A stretch of DNA of 22,764 nt. Origin: Chloroflexota bacterium (GTDB taxonomy: Bacteria; Chloroflexota; Limnocylindria; Limnocylindrales; CSP1-4). The translations under genes were made by a program, and so were the position numbers. Positions 6,683-14,369 of this stretch are shown here, piece by piece. The notes under the pieces are model-generated. The model was given only the letters and a program-made list of their open reading frames with translations. It was not told where the DNA came from and did no database searches. The stretch is from the NCBI GenBank assembly GCA_021785115.1, contig JAJYGO010000266.1, forward strand, positions 1 through 22,764, in the 5' to 3' direction. The first letter of the stretch is position 1, and each line of letters begins with the position of its first letter.

Positions 6683-7522
6683 TCAATCGAACAGGGCGGC
6701 CCGCATCGAGAGCGACGCCCAGTCGAAGCCATCGACGGGGAAGCGGACCGCGCCCCCGGGCGTGCTCGCTCCCGCCGTGTAGAGCAGCGGCAGGTAGTGG
6801 TCCGGGCTGGGGTGGGACAGCTTCCCGGCGTCGGTGTGGAGCGCGTGGACCAGCGCGTCGTGATCGCCGCCGGACAGCGCGCGGGCGATCCCGGCGTCGA
6901 ACTCCAGCGCCCAGGCCGGAGGGCGCGTCTCGCCGCGGGCGTGCGCCGTGAAGGCGTGCCGCAGGTTGTGGACGACGTTTCCGCTCCCCAGGATGAGGAC
7001 GCCCTCGTCGCGAAGCGGGGCGAGCGCGCGGCCCATGGCCAGGTGCTCCGCCGGCGCGCGGTGGGCGTCGATGCTCAGCTGGACCACCGGGACGTCCGCC
7101 GCCGGGCACAGATGGACGAGGACGCTCCAGGTGCCGTGGTCGAGGCCCCAGCCCGTGGTGGGCGAGGCACGGTGCCCGGTGAGGAGCGCCGCGGCGCGCC
7201 TGGCGAGCGCCACGTCGCCGGGCGCCGGGTACAGCACCTGGTACAGCGCCTCCGGGAAGCCGCCGAAGTCGTGGATCGTCTCGGGGTGCTCCTCGGCGGT
7301 CGTGAAGGTGCCGTCGACGTACCAGTGCGCCGACACGGCGAGGATGGCCTTCGGCCGCGGCAGGGCGGTCGCGAGCGACCGGAACGCCCGGCTCCAGGCG
7401 TTGTCCTCGACGGCGTTCATCGGCGAGCCGTGGCCCACGAAGAGGACGGGCATGCGCGCCGGCGTCTCGGGGCTGGGTGGGCGTCCGGGCATGGCGATCG
7501 GCGGGTGGAGCCGTCGGCTCAC
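6683..7522 (-). CDS. ygiD: YgiD-type (DODA, LigB family) extradiol ring-cleavage dioxygenase
   Basis: A 279-residue class III extradiol dioxygenase closely resembling E. coli YgiD, which cleaves 3,4-dihydroxyphenylalanine (DOPA) in vitro. Metal-site and active-site residues are conserved: His31 in GHGSPMN, His66 in SAHW, His185 in GNVVHN and His242 in SPDHYLPLL, plus GLDHGTW (His129). ETIHDFGGFPEALY is another family hallmark. GTG at 7522 overlaps the pirin stop codon by four bases, which suggests translational coupling; ATG at 7492 or 7453 gives a length nearer to the usual one and cannot be excluded. None has a good Shine-Dalgarno. The natural substrate is unknown but should be a catecholic compound. 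It shares an operon with pirin. Confidence 0.9.
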   Translation of the reverse strand: MSRRLHPPIAMPGRPPSPETPARMPVLFVGHGSPMNAVEDNAWSRAFRSLATALPRPKAILAVSAHWYVDGTFTTAEEHPETIHDFGGFPEALYQVLYPAPGDVALARRAAALLTGHRASPTTGWGLDHGTWSVLVHLCPAADVPVVQLSIDAHRAPAEHLAMGRALAPLRDEGVLILGSGNVVHNLRHAFTAHARGETRPPAWALEFDAGIARALSGGDHDALVHALHTDAGKLSHPSPDHYLPLLYTAGASTPGGAVRFPVDGFDWASLSMRAALFD

Positions 7523-8376
7523 GGCCTGGCGAACGTACCGGCCTGAAGCTCGTGGAGGGTCTGGGCTATCTCTTCCACGGTGTTCATCACGAAGGGGCCG
7601 TAGCGGACCGCCGGCTCGTGCAGCGGCTGCGCCGAGAGGAGGAGGAATCGTGCCGGCGCGGCGCCGGCGCGCACGCGGACCACGTCGCCGTCCTCGAGGA
7701 TCGCGAGGCGAGGCGAGGGCACGGCCTTGCCCTGTCGGGCCGAGGCTCCGCCCACGGTGACCTCGCCGCCGTGGACGTACAGGAGACCGGTGTGGCCCCT
7801 GGGCACCGGCTGCTCGAAGCTCTTCCCGGCCGCCAGCGACACGTCGAGGCAGGTGGGATCGGCGTGGATCTCACGCACCGCGCCCGACACGCCGTCCACC
7901 TCCCCGGCGATGACGCGGACCCGGGCCCCGCCCGGCGTGGCGACCTCCGGGATCTTCGCCGAAGGGACGTCCTGGTAGCGCGGGGCGGTCATCTTCAGCT
8001 TCCGGGGCAGGTTCACCCAGATCTGGAAGCCGTCGAGCCGCTTCGGCCCTGCGTGGGGCATCTCCTCGTGCAGGATGCCGCGGCCGGCCGTCATCCACTG
8101 CACGTCGCCCGCGCCGATCGTCCCGGCGTTGCCGATGCTGTCCCGGTGCGTGACGTCGCCGTCCAGCACGTAGGTGATGGTCTCGATGCCCCGGTGCGGG
8201 TGCATGGGGAAGCCGGCGATGTAGTCGTCTGGGTTCTCCGAGCCGAAGTGGTCGAAGAGGAAGAACGGGTCGAGGTGATCGAGCGTGGGGGTGGCGATGC
8301 TGCGCCTGAGTTGGACCCCTGCGCCGTCACGGGCCTGCATGGGAACCACGACTTCCTTCACGAGTCGTTCCTTCAT
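7519..8376 (-). CDS. pirin family protein (bicupin)
   Basis: A 285-residue pirin. The N-terminal cupin carries the four metal ligands in the expected order: His59 and His61 in FPMHPHRGIETITYVLDG, His103 and Glu105 in GRGILHEEMP. The C-terminal cupin follows after about residue 155 (LDVSLAAGKSFEQPVPRGH). Bacterial pirins such as E. coli YhhW show quercetin 2,3-dioxygenase activity in vitro; others act as regulatory partners, so the job here is open. ATG at 8376 is preceded by an excellent GGAGGAGG site. A longer open frame upstream lacks support. Its stop overlaps the start of the YgiD-type gene, pairing two metal-dependent dioxygenase-fold proteins in one operon. Confidence 0.9.
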   Translation of the reverse strand: MKERLVKEVVVPMQARDGAGVQLRRSIATPTLDHLDPFFLFDHFGSENPDDYIAGFPMHPHRGIETITYVLDGDVTHRDSIGNAGTIGAGDVQWMTAGRGILHEEMPHAGPKRLDGFQIWVNLPRKLKMTAPRYQDVPSAKIPEVATPGGARVRVIAGEVDGVSGAVREIHADPTCLDVSLAAGKSFEQPVPRGHTGLLYVHGGEVTVGGASARQGKAVPSPRLAILEDGDVVRVRAGAAPARFLLLSAQPLHEPAVRYGPFVMNTVEEIAQTLHELQAGTFARP

Positions 8377-8653
8377 CGCCTCCTCCTGTGCCAGGGACCG
8401 CGAGCGTTGCACCTGGCAGGCCAGCGCGTCGCCTCGCGCGACGGCCCGGAATCCAGGGCCTTTCCGGGCGCGGCACCGCCGACACCGGGTCATCCTGAGC
8501 CGGTGCGGCTCACTTCGGCCTCGCGGCGCACCGGGACGAGAAGTCGGAGAGCACGGTCCGCGCGACGGCGGCTCGGGCCGTCCCCCGGGGCGCGACACCG
8601 ACACGGGACGATCCGGCGGCGCTCCCGGGGGTGGTCGACGCGTGACGCAGCGG
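8377..8653. other. gene-free spacer upstream of pirin
   Basis: A 277-base gap between pirin and the NTF2-like gene, both on the minus strand. Apart from the pirin ribosome binding site I see no convincing promoter, hairpin or small gene; open frames here lack family similarity. It probably holds the promoter of the pirin operon. Confidence 0.4.
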
Positions 8654-9100
8654 TCAGTGCACCCGCTGCGGGCGCTCCACGAACATGTACGGGCGCGCGT
8701 CGAGCCACTGCCAGCCGTCGCGGCTCCTCCGCGCCAGCACCACCAGGTGCAGGGTGGCGTCGCCGCGCGTGCCGTCCGGTCTCCGGAGGCCCTTCACCTC
8801 GTGGTCGAGGTCGAGTAGCACGCAGTCGGCGCCGACCGACCGCGCGTCGGTGATCGCGAACCGCGACGTCGAGCCGTGCAGGATCGTCTGGGAGTCCTCG
8901 CCGTAGACGCTTTCGATCTCGGCCCGCCCCCTCCCGTGCTGGCCGCTGGGCGTGAGGAGCGTGCCGTCCTCGGCCCAGAACGACGCGACCTCCCGCGCGT
9001 CGTGCCGGTTGAAGGCGTCGTTGAACTTCCGGAGCGTGCTCTCCAGCGAGTGCTCCACCTGCGGTTGCTGCCCCGCTCCCTGCATCGTCTCGTGCTGCAT
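8654..9100 (-). CDS. NTF2-like protein, DUF4440/SnoaL (SgcJ/EcaC) type
   Basis: A 148-residue cytosolic protein with the cone-shaped NTF2-like fold pattern: an N-terminal helix (LESTLRKFNDAFNRHDAREVASFWAE is its core), then DGTLLTPSG, and a mixed sheet ending WQWLDARPYMFV. Members with this N-terminal pattern are annotated as DUF4440 or SgcJ/EcaC oxidoreductases, but few have a known reaction, and a ligand-binding or stress role is equally possible. ATG at 9100 has a perfect GGAGGT site five bases upstream. It stands 130 bases downstream of the MgtC-like gene on the same strand and 277 bases before pirin, so it may be transcribed alone. Confidence 0.75.
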   Translation of the reverse strand: MQHETMQGAGQQPQVEHSLESTLRKFNDAFNRHDAREVASFWAEDGTLLTPSGQHGRGRAEIESVYGEDSQTILHGSTSRFAITDARSVGADCVLLDLDHEVKGLRRPDGTRGDATLHLVVLARRSRDGWQWLDARPYMFVERPQRVH

Positions 9101-9230
9101 GTGGCACCTCCACTTCGAGAGGCCGTCGCTGATGCTCCGGGTCGCGGCACCACGCCAGTCTCATCGGGGACGTAAATGGTCGCTCCGGCGGGCGCGCGCC
9201 ACGGACGGGATCCGGCCGGCGGCCCGGTCG

Positions 9231-9917
9231 CTACGGCACCCTGACCTCAACCTCGCGGACGCCCTCGACGCTCTCGAGCGCGGCCGTCAGCGCGCCGAGC
9301 GCGAGCGACTCGGGGAAGAGGACGTCGAACGACAGGAGCGTCCGGGCCTTCGCGAGATCCTTGTGGTAGTCGACCTCGAGGGGCCTCGCCTGCAGCGGGA
9401 GCAGGGCGCCGGCCACGAGGTCCACGGGATCGCGCGTTGCTTCTGGTGCCGCGTCGAGCGTGAGCTCGACCCGTCGGCGCACCACCTTCTTGTCCTCGAG
9501 GGCGCGGAGGAAGGTCAGGGCCAGGAGCCCGAGGAGGGTCGCGTAGAGGCTCTCCACGTACATTCCGGAACCCGCGCAGAGCCCGATGGCGGCGACGAGC
9601 CACAGCCCGGCGGCGGTCGTCAGGCCCTGCACCGTCGCCCCGGTCCGGAGGATCGAGCCGCCGCCCAGGAACCCGACCCCCGCGACGACGGAGGCGGCGA
9701 TGCGCGACGTGTCGACGGTCACCAGCTGGCCCGGGACGTATCGCTGGAAGTAGACGAAGTGCGTCGAGACGACCATGAAGGTCGCCGATGCCATCGACAC
9801 GATGAAGTGGGTCCGCAGCCCGGCCTGTCTCCTGTGGATGTCCCGCTCGATGCCGATGATGCCGCCCAGCACGGCGGCGAGGCTGATCCTCAGCACCATC
9901 TCCCAGTGAGTGACCAT
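9231..9917 (-). CDS. MgtC/SapB family membrane protein
   Basis: A 228-residue protein. Residues about 7-130 form the MgtC/SapB membrane domain with four to five transmembrane segments and the conserved features GGIIGIERD (18-26), QAGLRTH, GVGFLGGGSI (80-89) and GLTTAAGLWLVAAIG. Residues about 145-228 form a soluble, ACT-like tail ending in VEGVREVEVRVP. Salmonella MgtC supports growth at low magnesium and in macrophages by acting on the F1Fo ATP synthase; many environmental homologues have no proven role, and ion homeostasis is a fair general guess. ATG at 9917 has GAGGTG about five bases upstream. It is divergent from the amidohydrolase gene at 10132, with 214 bases between. Confidence 0.85.
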   Translation of the reverse strand: MVTHWEMVLRISLAAVLGGIIGIERDIHRRQAGLRTHFIVSMASATFMVVSTHFVYFQRYVPGQLVTVDTSRIAASVVAGVGFLGGGSILRTGATVQGLTTAAGLWLVAAIGLCAGSGMYVESLYATLLGLLALTFLRALEDKKVVRRRVELTLDAAPEATRDPVDLVAGALLPLQARPLEVDYHKDLAKARTLLSFDVLFPESLALGALTAALESVEGVREVEVRVP

Positions 9918-10077
9918 CCGGCACCTCGTTCCCGGCGGCGGTCCGCGGCCAGTGCGCCGCGGAGGGGCTGGGGGCCGCTGCGCCGAGCCTAGCGCGTTCC
10001 CGGATCACGTCCATCTCCGCGGCGCAGGACGCCGGCGGCATCTCGTCCCGCCGTGCGCGACGGGTGGGCGATTCGCG

Positions 10078-10106
10078 TTGCCTGGCCGGTGGGGGCGTCG
10101 TACCAT
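10078..10106 (+). promoter_or_regulatory. candidate sigma-70-type promoter of the second Liv operon
   Basis: TTGCCT (10078-10083) and TACCAT (10101-10106) are separated by exactly 17 bases, each matching four of six consensus positions. Transcription would start near 10113, giving a leader of about 20 bases before the GTG at 10132, with GGAG inside it. The placement ahead of a six-gene operon supports it, but no experimental information is available from sequence. Confidence 0.45.
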
Positions 10107-10131
10107 TCCTCATCAGCCGGAGCGTGATCCC

Positions 10132-10953
10132 GTGGTGAGGGTGGCGGCCGTCCAGCTCGACATCGTCCTCGGGGATCCGGCGCGCAACCGCGATGCGCTG
10201 GTGGCCCGGGCGGACGCCACCGACGCCGAGCTGATCGTCTTCCCCGAGTGCTCCAACTCCGGGTACGGCTTCCCCGACGTGGACGCCGCGCGTGTCCATG
10301 CCGAGGCCGTTCCGGGCCCCACCACCGACGCGCTCCAGGCGGTGGCGAGGGCGCGCCGGCGGACCATCGTGGTGGGCCTGCTCGAGCGCGACGGCGCGGC
10401 GCTCTTCAACGCGGCGGCCGTGCTGACGCCCGACGGGGCCGTCGGGAAGTACCGCAAGGTCCACCTGCCGTTCCTCGGGCTGGACCGGTTCACGTCGGGC
10501 GGCGCCGCCTTCCCCGTGTTCGACACGCCGGTGGGCAGGGTCGGCGTCCAGATCTGCTACGACCTCCGCTTCCCCGAGGCGTCGCGGTCGCTGGCCCTCG
10601 ACGGCGCCGAGATCCTGGCGGTCCCGACCAACTGGCCGCGCGGTGCCGAGGCGATGCCGGACCACCTGGTCACCGCCCGCGCCGTCGAGAACCGCGTCTT
10701 CGTCGTGACGGCCAACCGCGTCGGCGCGGAGGGCGGCGCTCCCTTCATCGGCCGCTCGGCCGTCGTGGACCTCCGCGGGAGCACGCTGGGGGCGCTCGGC
10801 GACCGCGCGGGCGTGCTGGTCGCCGAGATCGATCCGGCCCTGGCCCGCGACAAGCGCGCCGTCCACCGGCCGGGGGAGTACGAGATCGACCTCTTCGCCG
10901 ACCGCCGCCCCGCCGCTTACGGCGCCCTGACCCGGCCGCGGCGCGATGCTTGA
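10132..10953 (+). CDS. nitrilase-superfamily carbon-nitrogen hydrolase (amidase-like)
   Basis: A 273-residue CN-hydrolase with the complete catalytic triad: Glu39 in IVFPECSNSGYG, Lys109 in GKYRKVHLP, and Cys142 in VQICYDLRFPE. Members cleave amides, carbamoyl amines or nitriles; the FPECSNSGYG and KVHLP contexts resemble amidases more than true nitrilases, but this is judgement. GTG at 10132 is used because GGAG lies ten bases upstream and the first beta-strand (VRVAAVQLD) begins at once; a longer open frame would run back into the divergent MgtC-like gene. The end overlaps livH by eight bases, which ties it to the second importer. Substrate is unknown. Confidence 0.9.
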   Translation: MVRVAAVQLDIVLGDPARNRDALVARADATDAELIVFPECSNSGYGFPDVDAARVHAEAVPGPTTDALQAVARARRRTIVVGLLERDGAALFNAAAVLTPDGAVGKYRKVHLPFLGLDRFTSGGAAFPVFDTPVGRVGVQICYDLRFPEASRSLALDGAEILAVPTNWPRGAEAMPDHLVTARAVENRVFVVTANRVGAEGGAPFIGRSAVVDLRGSTLGALGDRAGVLVAEIDPALARDKRAVHRPGEYEIDLFADRRPAAYGALTRPRRDA

Positions 10954-11830
10954 GCTCCTCTTCCAGCAGATCGCGAACGGGGTCGTCCTCGGGAGCACCT
11001 ACACCCTCGTCGCCGTCGGCCTGACGCTGATCTACGGCATCCTCGAGATCGTGAACTTCGCCCACGGCGAGTTCTACATGGTCGGGGCCTTCATCGCGTT
11101 CCTGGCGGTGCGCCGCGCCGGCGTGCCGTACCCCGCCGCCATCGTCGTCGCGGCGGTGGGGAGCGCGCTGTTCGGGTACGCGGTCGAGCGGCTCCTCGTC
11201 CGGCCGCTCGTCCGCCGCGCCGCGCCGCCCGTCAACGGCGTCCTCCTGACCGTGAGCCTCTCCACCTTCCTGGTGTCCGGCTTCGCCTGGATCTTCGGCG
11301 CCGATCTGCAGCAGATCCCGTCGCCGTTCGTCTCCCGGGTGGTCCGCGTGGCGGGCGTGTTCCTGACCGTGCAGCGGCTGGTGGTGCTGGTGGTGGCCGT
11401 GCTGCTCATGGCGCTGCTCGGCTACGTGGTGAAGTACACCTCGCTCGGCCGGCAGATGCGGGCGACGGCGCAGAACATCGAGGCGGCCCGGATCGTGGGC
11501 GTCCCCGTCGACCGCGTCTTCGCCTCCACGTTCATGATCGGGGCGGGCCTGGCCGGCGTCTCCGGGGCGCTCGTGGGCGCCATGTTCGTCGTCGAGCCGA
11601 CGATGGGCCTCGCGGTCGCCGTCAAGGCGTTCGTGGTCGTGATCGTCGGCGGCATGGGGAGCATCGCGGGATCGATCGTCGCCGGCTTCGGGCTCGCGCT
11701 CGTGGAGACCCTGGCCGGCGCCCTGCTGCCGGCCGAGTTCATCGACATCGTCGCCTTCTCGGTCATGATCGTGATCCTGCTCACCCGGCCGGCGGGGCTC
11801 TTCGGCGCGAAGGCGGTCCGCCGTGCGTGA
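10946..11830 (+). CDS. livH: HAAT-type ABC importer permease, LivH subunit, cluster 2
   Basis: A 294-residue permease. The LivH signature is canonical here: YGILEIVNFAHGEFYMVGAF near residues 32-51. The ATPase-contact loop follows GRQMRATAQNIEAARIVGVPVDRVF, and the C-terminal half shows VIVGGMGSIAGSIVAGF. Around eight transmembrane segments are evident. ATG at 10946 lies inside the end of the amidohydrolase gene (8-base overlap, ATGCTTGA) with no Shine-Dalgarno of its own, so translation is probably coupled. It differs clearly from the cluster 1 LivH, so the two clusters are not a recent duplication. Confidence 0.92.
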   Translation: MLELLFQQIANGVVLGSTYTLVAVGLTLIYGILEIVNFAHGEFYMVGAFIAFLAVRRAGVPYPAAIVVAAVGSALFGYAVERLLVRPLVRRAAPPVNGVLLTVSLSTFLVSGFAWIFGADLQQIPSPFVSRVVRVAGVFLTVQRLVVLVVAVLLMALLGYVVKYTSLGRQMRATAQNIEAARIVGVPVDRVFASTFMIGAGLAGVSGALVGAMFVVEPTMGLAVAVKAFVVVIVGGMGSIAGSIVAGFGLALVETLAGALLPAEFIDIVAFSVMIVILLTRPAGLFGAKAVRRA

Positions 11831-12791
11831 CCGGCGGGCGATCGCGGCCGGCGCGGCGCTCGCGGCCGCGGCGGCGCTGCCGCTGCTCCTGCGCGAGCCC
11901 TACCTCCAGCACGTGCTGGTCGCCTGCGCCATCAACGCCATCCTGGCGGTCAGCCTCGGCCTCGTCATCGGCTCGCTCGGGGAGCTGTCGCTGTCGCACG
12001 GTGCGTTCTACGGCATCGGCGCCTACGCCTCGGCGCTGCTCGCCCGGAACCTGGCCCTGCCGCTCGTGGTCTCCATGCCGCTGGGCACCCTGGCGGCGCT
12101 GGTCGCGGGCGTGCTCATCGGCGTCCCGGCCCTCCGCCTGAGCGGGCACTACTTCGCGATCGCCACCCTCGGGTTCCAGGGCATCGTGATCCTCCTGATC
12201 ACCAACCTGGTCGGGCTCACCCGCGGCCCCATGGGCCTGTCGGGCATCCCGGCGGCGGGGCGCCTCCCGCTGCTCGGCGTGTCCCTGGGCGGGAAGGCCG
12301 CCTACTACGAGCTCGCGCTGCTGGTGCTGGCGGCGGTGGTGATCCTGCTGTCCAACCTGATGCGGTCGAGGTTCGGCCAGGCGTTCCTCGCCGTCCGGGA
12401 CGATCCGCTCCTCGCCGCCTCGGTGGGGATCCGGACGCGCCGCTACCGGCTGCTGGCCTTCACCATCAGCGCCGGGTGCGCGGGGGCGGCCGGCGCGCTC
12501 TACGCGCACTACGCGCTCTTCATCAGCCCGGACTCGTTCAACCTGGCGGAGTCGGTCTACGTGGCGACCATGGTGATCATCGGCGGCAAGGCGACCCTCG
12601 GCGGGGCGATCGTCGGCGCCGTCCTGCTCACGATCCTGCCGGAGGTGCTGCGCGTCGCCGGGCAGCTGCAGTTCGTGCTGTACGGCCTCGTCGCCATGCT
12701 GGTGGTCATCTACATGCCCGGCGGGATCGTGGGGCTGGGCCTGGGCCGCGCGCGGCGGCGGGGCGCGGCCGCGGCGCCCGGCGCGGAGTGA
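11823..12791 (+). CDS. livM: HAAT-type ABC importer permease, LivM subunit, cluster 2
   Basis: A 322-residue LivM-type permease with the signature GELSLSHGAFYGIGAYASALL near residues 54-74, the loop LAVRDDPLLAASVGIRTRRYR that contacts the ATPases, and MVIIGGKATLGGAIVGAVLL near the end. The C-terminus is Arg- and Ala-rich and soluble. GTG at 11823 overlaps the livH stop by eight bases (GTGCGTGA); GGCGGT lies upstream. The family makes the second half of the channel in the inner membrane. Confidence 0.92.
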   Translation: MRDRRAIAAGAALAAAAALPLLLREPYLQHVLVACAINAILAVSLGLVIGSLGELSLSHGAFYGIGAYASALLARNLALPLVVSMPLGTLAALVAGVLIGVPALRLSGHYFAIATLGFQGIVILLITNLVGLTRGPMGLSGIPAAGRLPLLGVSLGGKAAYYELALLVLAAVVILLSNLMRSRFGQAFLAVRDDPLLAASVGIRTRRYRLLAFTISAGCAGAAGALYAHYALFISPDSFNLAESVYVATMVIIGGKATLGGAIVGAVLLTILPEVLRVAGQLQFVLYGLVAMLVVIYMPGGIVGLGLGRARRRGAAAAPGAE

Positions 12792-12793
12792 AC

Positions 12794-13564
12794 GTGCCCG
12801 AGCTGCTCGCCATCGAGCACGTCACCAAGCTCTACGGCGGGCTCGCCGCCAACGCCGACGTGTCGTGCGCGGTCGCCGCCGGCGAGATCGTGAGCCTCAT
12901 CGGGCCGAACGGCGCCGGGAAGACCACGCTCTTCAACGTGGTGACGGGCGTGGAGCGCCCGGAGCGCGGGCGGGTCCGCCTCGAGCGCCGCGACATCACC
13001 GGCCTGGAGCCGCAGGAGGTCGCGCGCCTCGGCGTCGTCAGATCCTTCCAGCAGACGAAGGTCTTCCCGGAGGCGACGGTCGCGGCGGCGGTGGCCGTCG
13101 GCCGTCACCTGTACGACCGGACCGGCCTGTGGGCGGCCGCGCTCTCCACCCGCGCCGCCCGGAGAGCGCGGGAGGAGTCGCGCGAGGACGTGGCGCGCGT
13201 GCTGGCCCTGCTCGGCATGTCGAGCCGCGCCGGCGCCGTGGCGCGCAGCCTCCCCTACGGCGACCAGAAGCTCCTCGGGATCGCCATCGCGCTGGCGGCC
13301 CGGCCTCGGCTGCTGCTCCTCGACGAGCCCGCGGCGGGGATGAACGCCCAGGAGGCGGCGCGGGTGATGGAGATCATCCGCACCATCCGCGACACCGGGG
13401 TCACCGTCGTCCTGGTCGAGCACAACATGCGGCTGGTGATGGGCGTCTCCGATCGCGTCCTCGTGCTCGACCACGGGGAGCTGATCGCGCAGGGCCCGCC
13501 CGAGGAGGTGCGCCACAGCCCGCAGGTGATCGAGGCCTACCTGGGGAGGGCGGCGCGTGCTTGA
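12794..13564 (+). CDS. livG: HAAT-type ABC importer ATPase, LivG subunit, cluster 2
   Basis: A 256-residue ABC ATPase. Walker A is GPNGAGKT (residues 37-44), the Q-loop VRSFQQTKVFPE, the degenerate signature SLPYGDQKLLGIAIAL, Walker B LLLLDEPAAGMN and the switch His in LVEHN. The PYGDQ signature and the insert before it (roughly residues 100-150) mark it as LivG. I chose GTG at 12794 because GGAG lies five bases upstream; GTG at 12788, overlapping the livM stop as GTGA, is the alternative and adds two residues. Its stop overlaps livF by eight bases. Confidence 0.92.
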   Translation: MPELLAIEHVTKLYGGLAANADVSCAVAAGEIVSLIGPNGAGKTTLFNVVTGVERPERGRVRLERRDITGLEPQEVARLGVVRSFQQTKVFPEATVAAAVAVGRHLYDRTGLWAAALSTRAARRAREESREDVARVLALLGMSSRAGAVARSLPYGDQKLLGIAIALAARPRLLLLDEPAAGMNAQEAARVMEIIRTIRDTGVTVVLVEHNMRLVMGVSDRVLVLDHGELIAQGPPEEVRHSPQVIEAYLGRAARA

Positions 13565-14261
13565 GCTCGCCGACGTGCACGTGGGGTACGGCGCCGTGCC
13601 GGCGGTCCGGGGCGTCTCGCTCCACGTGGGCCCGGGCGACATCGTGGTCCTCCTCGGGGCGAACGGCGCCGGCAAGACCACCACCCTCAAGGCCATCCAC
13701 GGCCTGGTGCGGCCGCGGCGCGGCAGCATCCGGATGGAGGGGCGGGAGATCGCCGGCGCGCGCCCCGACCAGGTGGTGGCGTCCGGGATCGCCCTCTGCC
13801 CCGAGGGGCGCCAGGTGTTCCCCGCCATGACGGTCCTGGAGAACCTGGAGGTCGGCGCGGTGGCGCGCCCCGACCCGCGCGGCGTCCGGGAGCGGCTGGA
13901 CGAGGTGCTGGCGCTCTTTCCCCGCCTGGCGGAGCGGCGGCGCCAGGCCGCCGGCAGCCTCTCCGGCGGCGAGCAGCAGATGCTCGCCATCGGGCGCGCG
14001 CTGATGGCGCGGCCCCGGCTGCTCATGCTCGACGAGCCGTCGATGGGGCTCGCGCCGCTGATCGTGGAGCACATCTTCGAGATCATCCGGGCCGTCAACC
14101 GGCGCGGGGTCTCCATCCTCCTCGTCGAGCAGAACGCGCAGCTGGCGCTGGAGGTGGCCCAGCGCGGCTACGTGCTCGAGAACGGCGTGCTCGCCCTGCA
14201 GGGGCCGGCGCAGGACCTGGCGCGGGACGAGCACGTGAAGGAGGCCTACCTGGGCGTCTAG
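13557..14261 (+). CDS. livF: HAAT-type ABC importer ATPase, LivF subunit, cluster 2
   Basis: A 234-residue ABC ATPase with Walker A GANGAGKT (34-41), a Q-loop region LCPEGRQVFP, the canonical signature LSGGEQQMLAIGRAL, Walker B LLMLDEPSMGLAP and switch region LVEQN. All are typical of LivF. GTG at 13557 overlaps livG by eight bases (GTGCTTGA), with a GGGGAGGG site six bases upstream. A large hairpin (14274-14301) and a 108-base gap separate it from the binding-protein gene. Confidence 0.93.
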   Translation: MLELADVHVGYGAVPAVRGVSLHVGPGDIVVLLGANGAGKTTTLKAIHGLVRPRRGSIRMEGREIAGARPDQVVASGIALCPEGRQVFPAMTVLENLEVGAVARPDPRGVRERLDEVLALFPRLAERRRQAAGSLSGGEQQMLAIGRALMARPRLLMLDEPSMGLAPLIVEHIFEIIRAVNRRGVSILLVEQNAQLALEVAQRGYVLENGVLALQGPAQDLARDEHVKEAYLGV

Positions 14262-14273
14262 GCGAGCCGCACC

Positions 14274-14301
14274 CGAGGCGCCGCCGGGCGGCGGCGCCTC
14301 G
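14274..14301 (+). promoter_or_regulatory. perfect 12-bp hairpin between livF and the binding-protein gene
   Basis: Bases 14274-14285 pair without mismatch with 14290-14301 around a GGGC tetraloop; the arms are almost pure G and C. No T-run follows, so a classic intrinsic terminator is unlikely, but the structure lies 13 bases after the livF stop and 68 bases before the next start. It could be a partial terminator, a 3' protective end for the transporter message, or an mRNA processing point. Confidence 0.5.
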
Positions 14302-14369
14302 CCGGCACGCGCCCCGGATCCTCCCGCCGAACGGCAGTCGAACGACGTGACCACGAAAGCGAGGAAGCC

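Noticed and set aside
9910..10131. N-terminal extension of the CN-hydrolase back to 9910
   Set aside because: It overlaps the divergent MgtC-like gene start and has no family similarity; the fold starts at GTG 10132.
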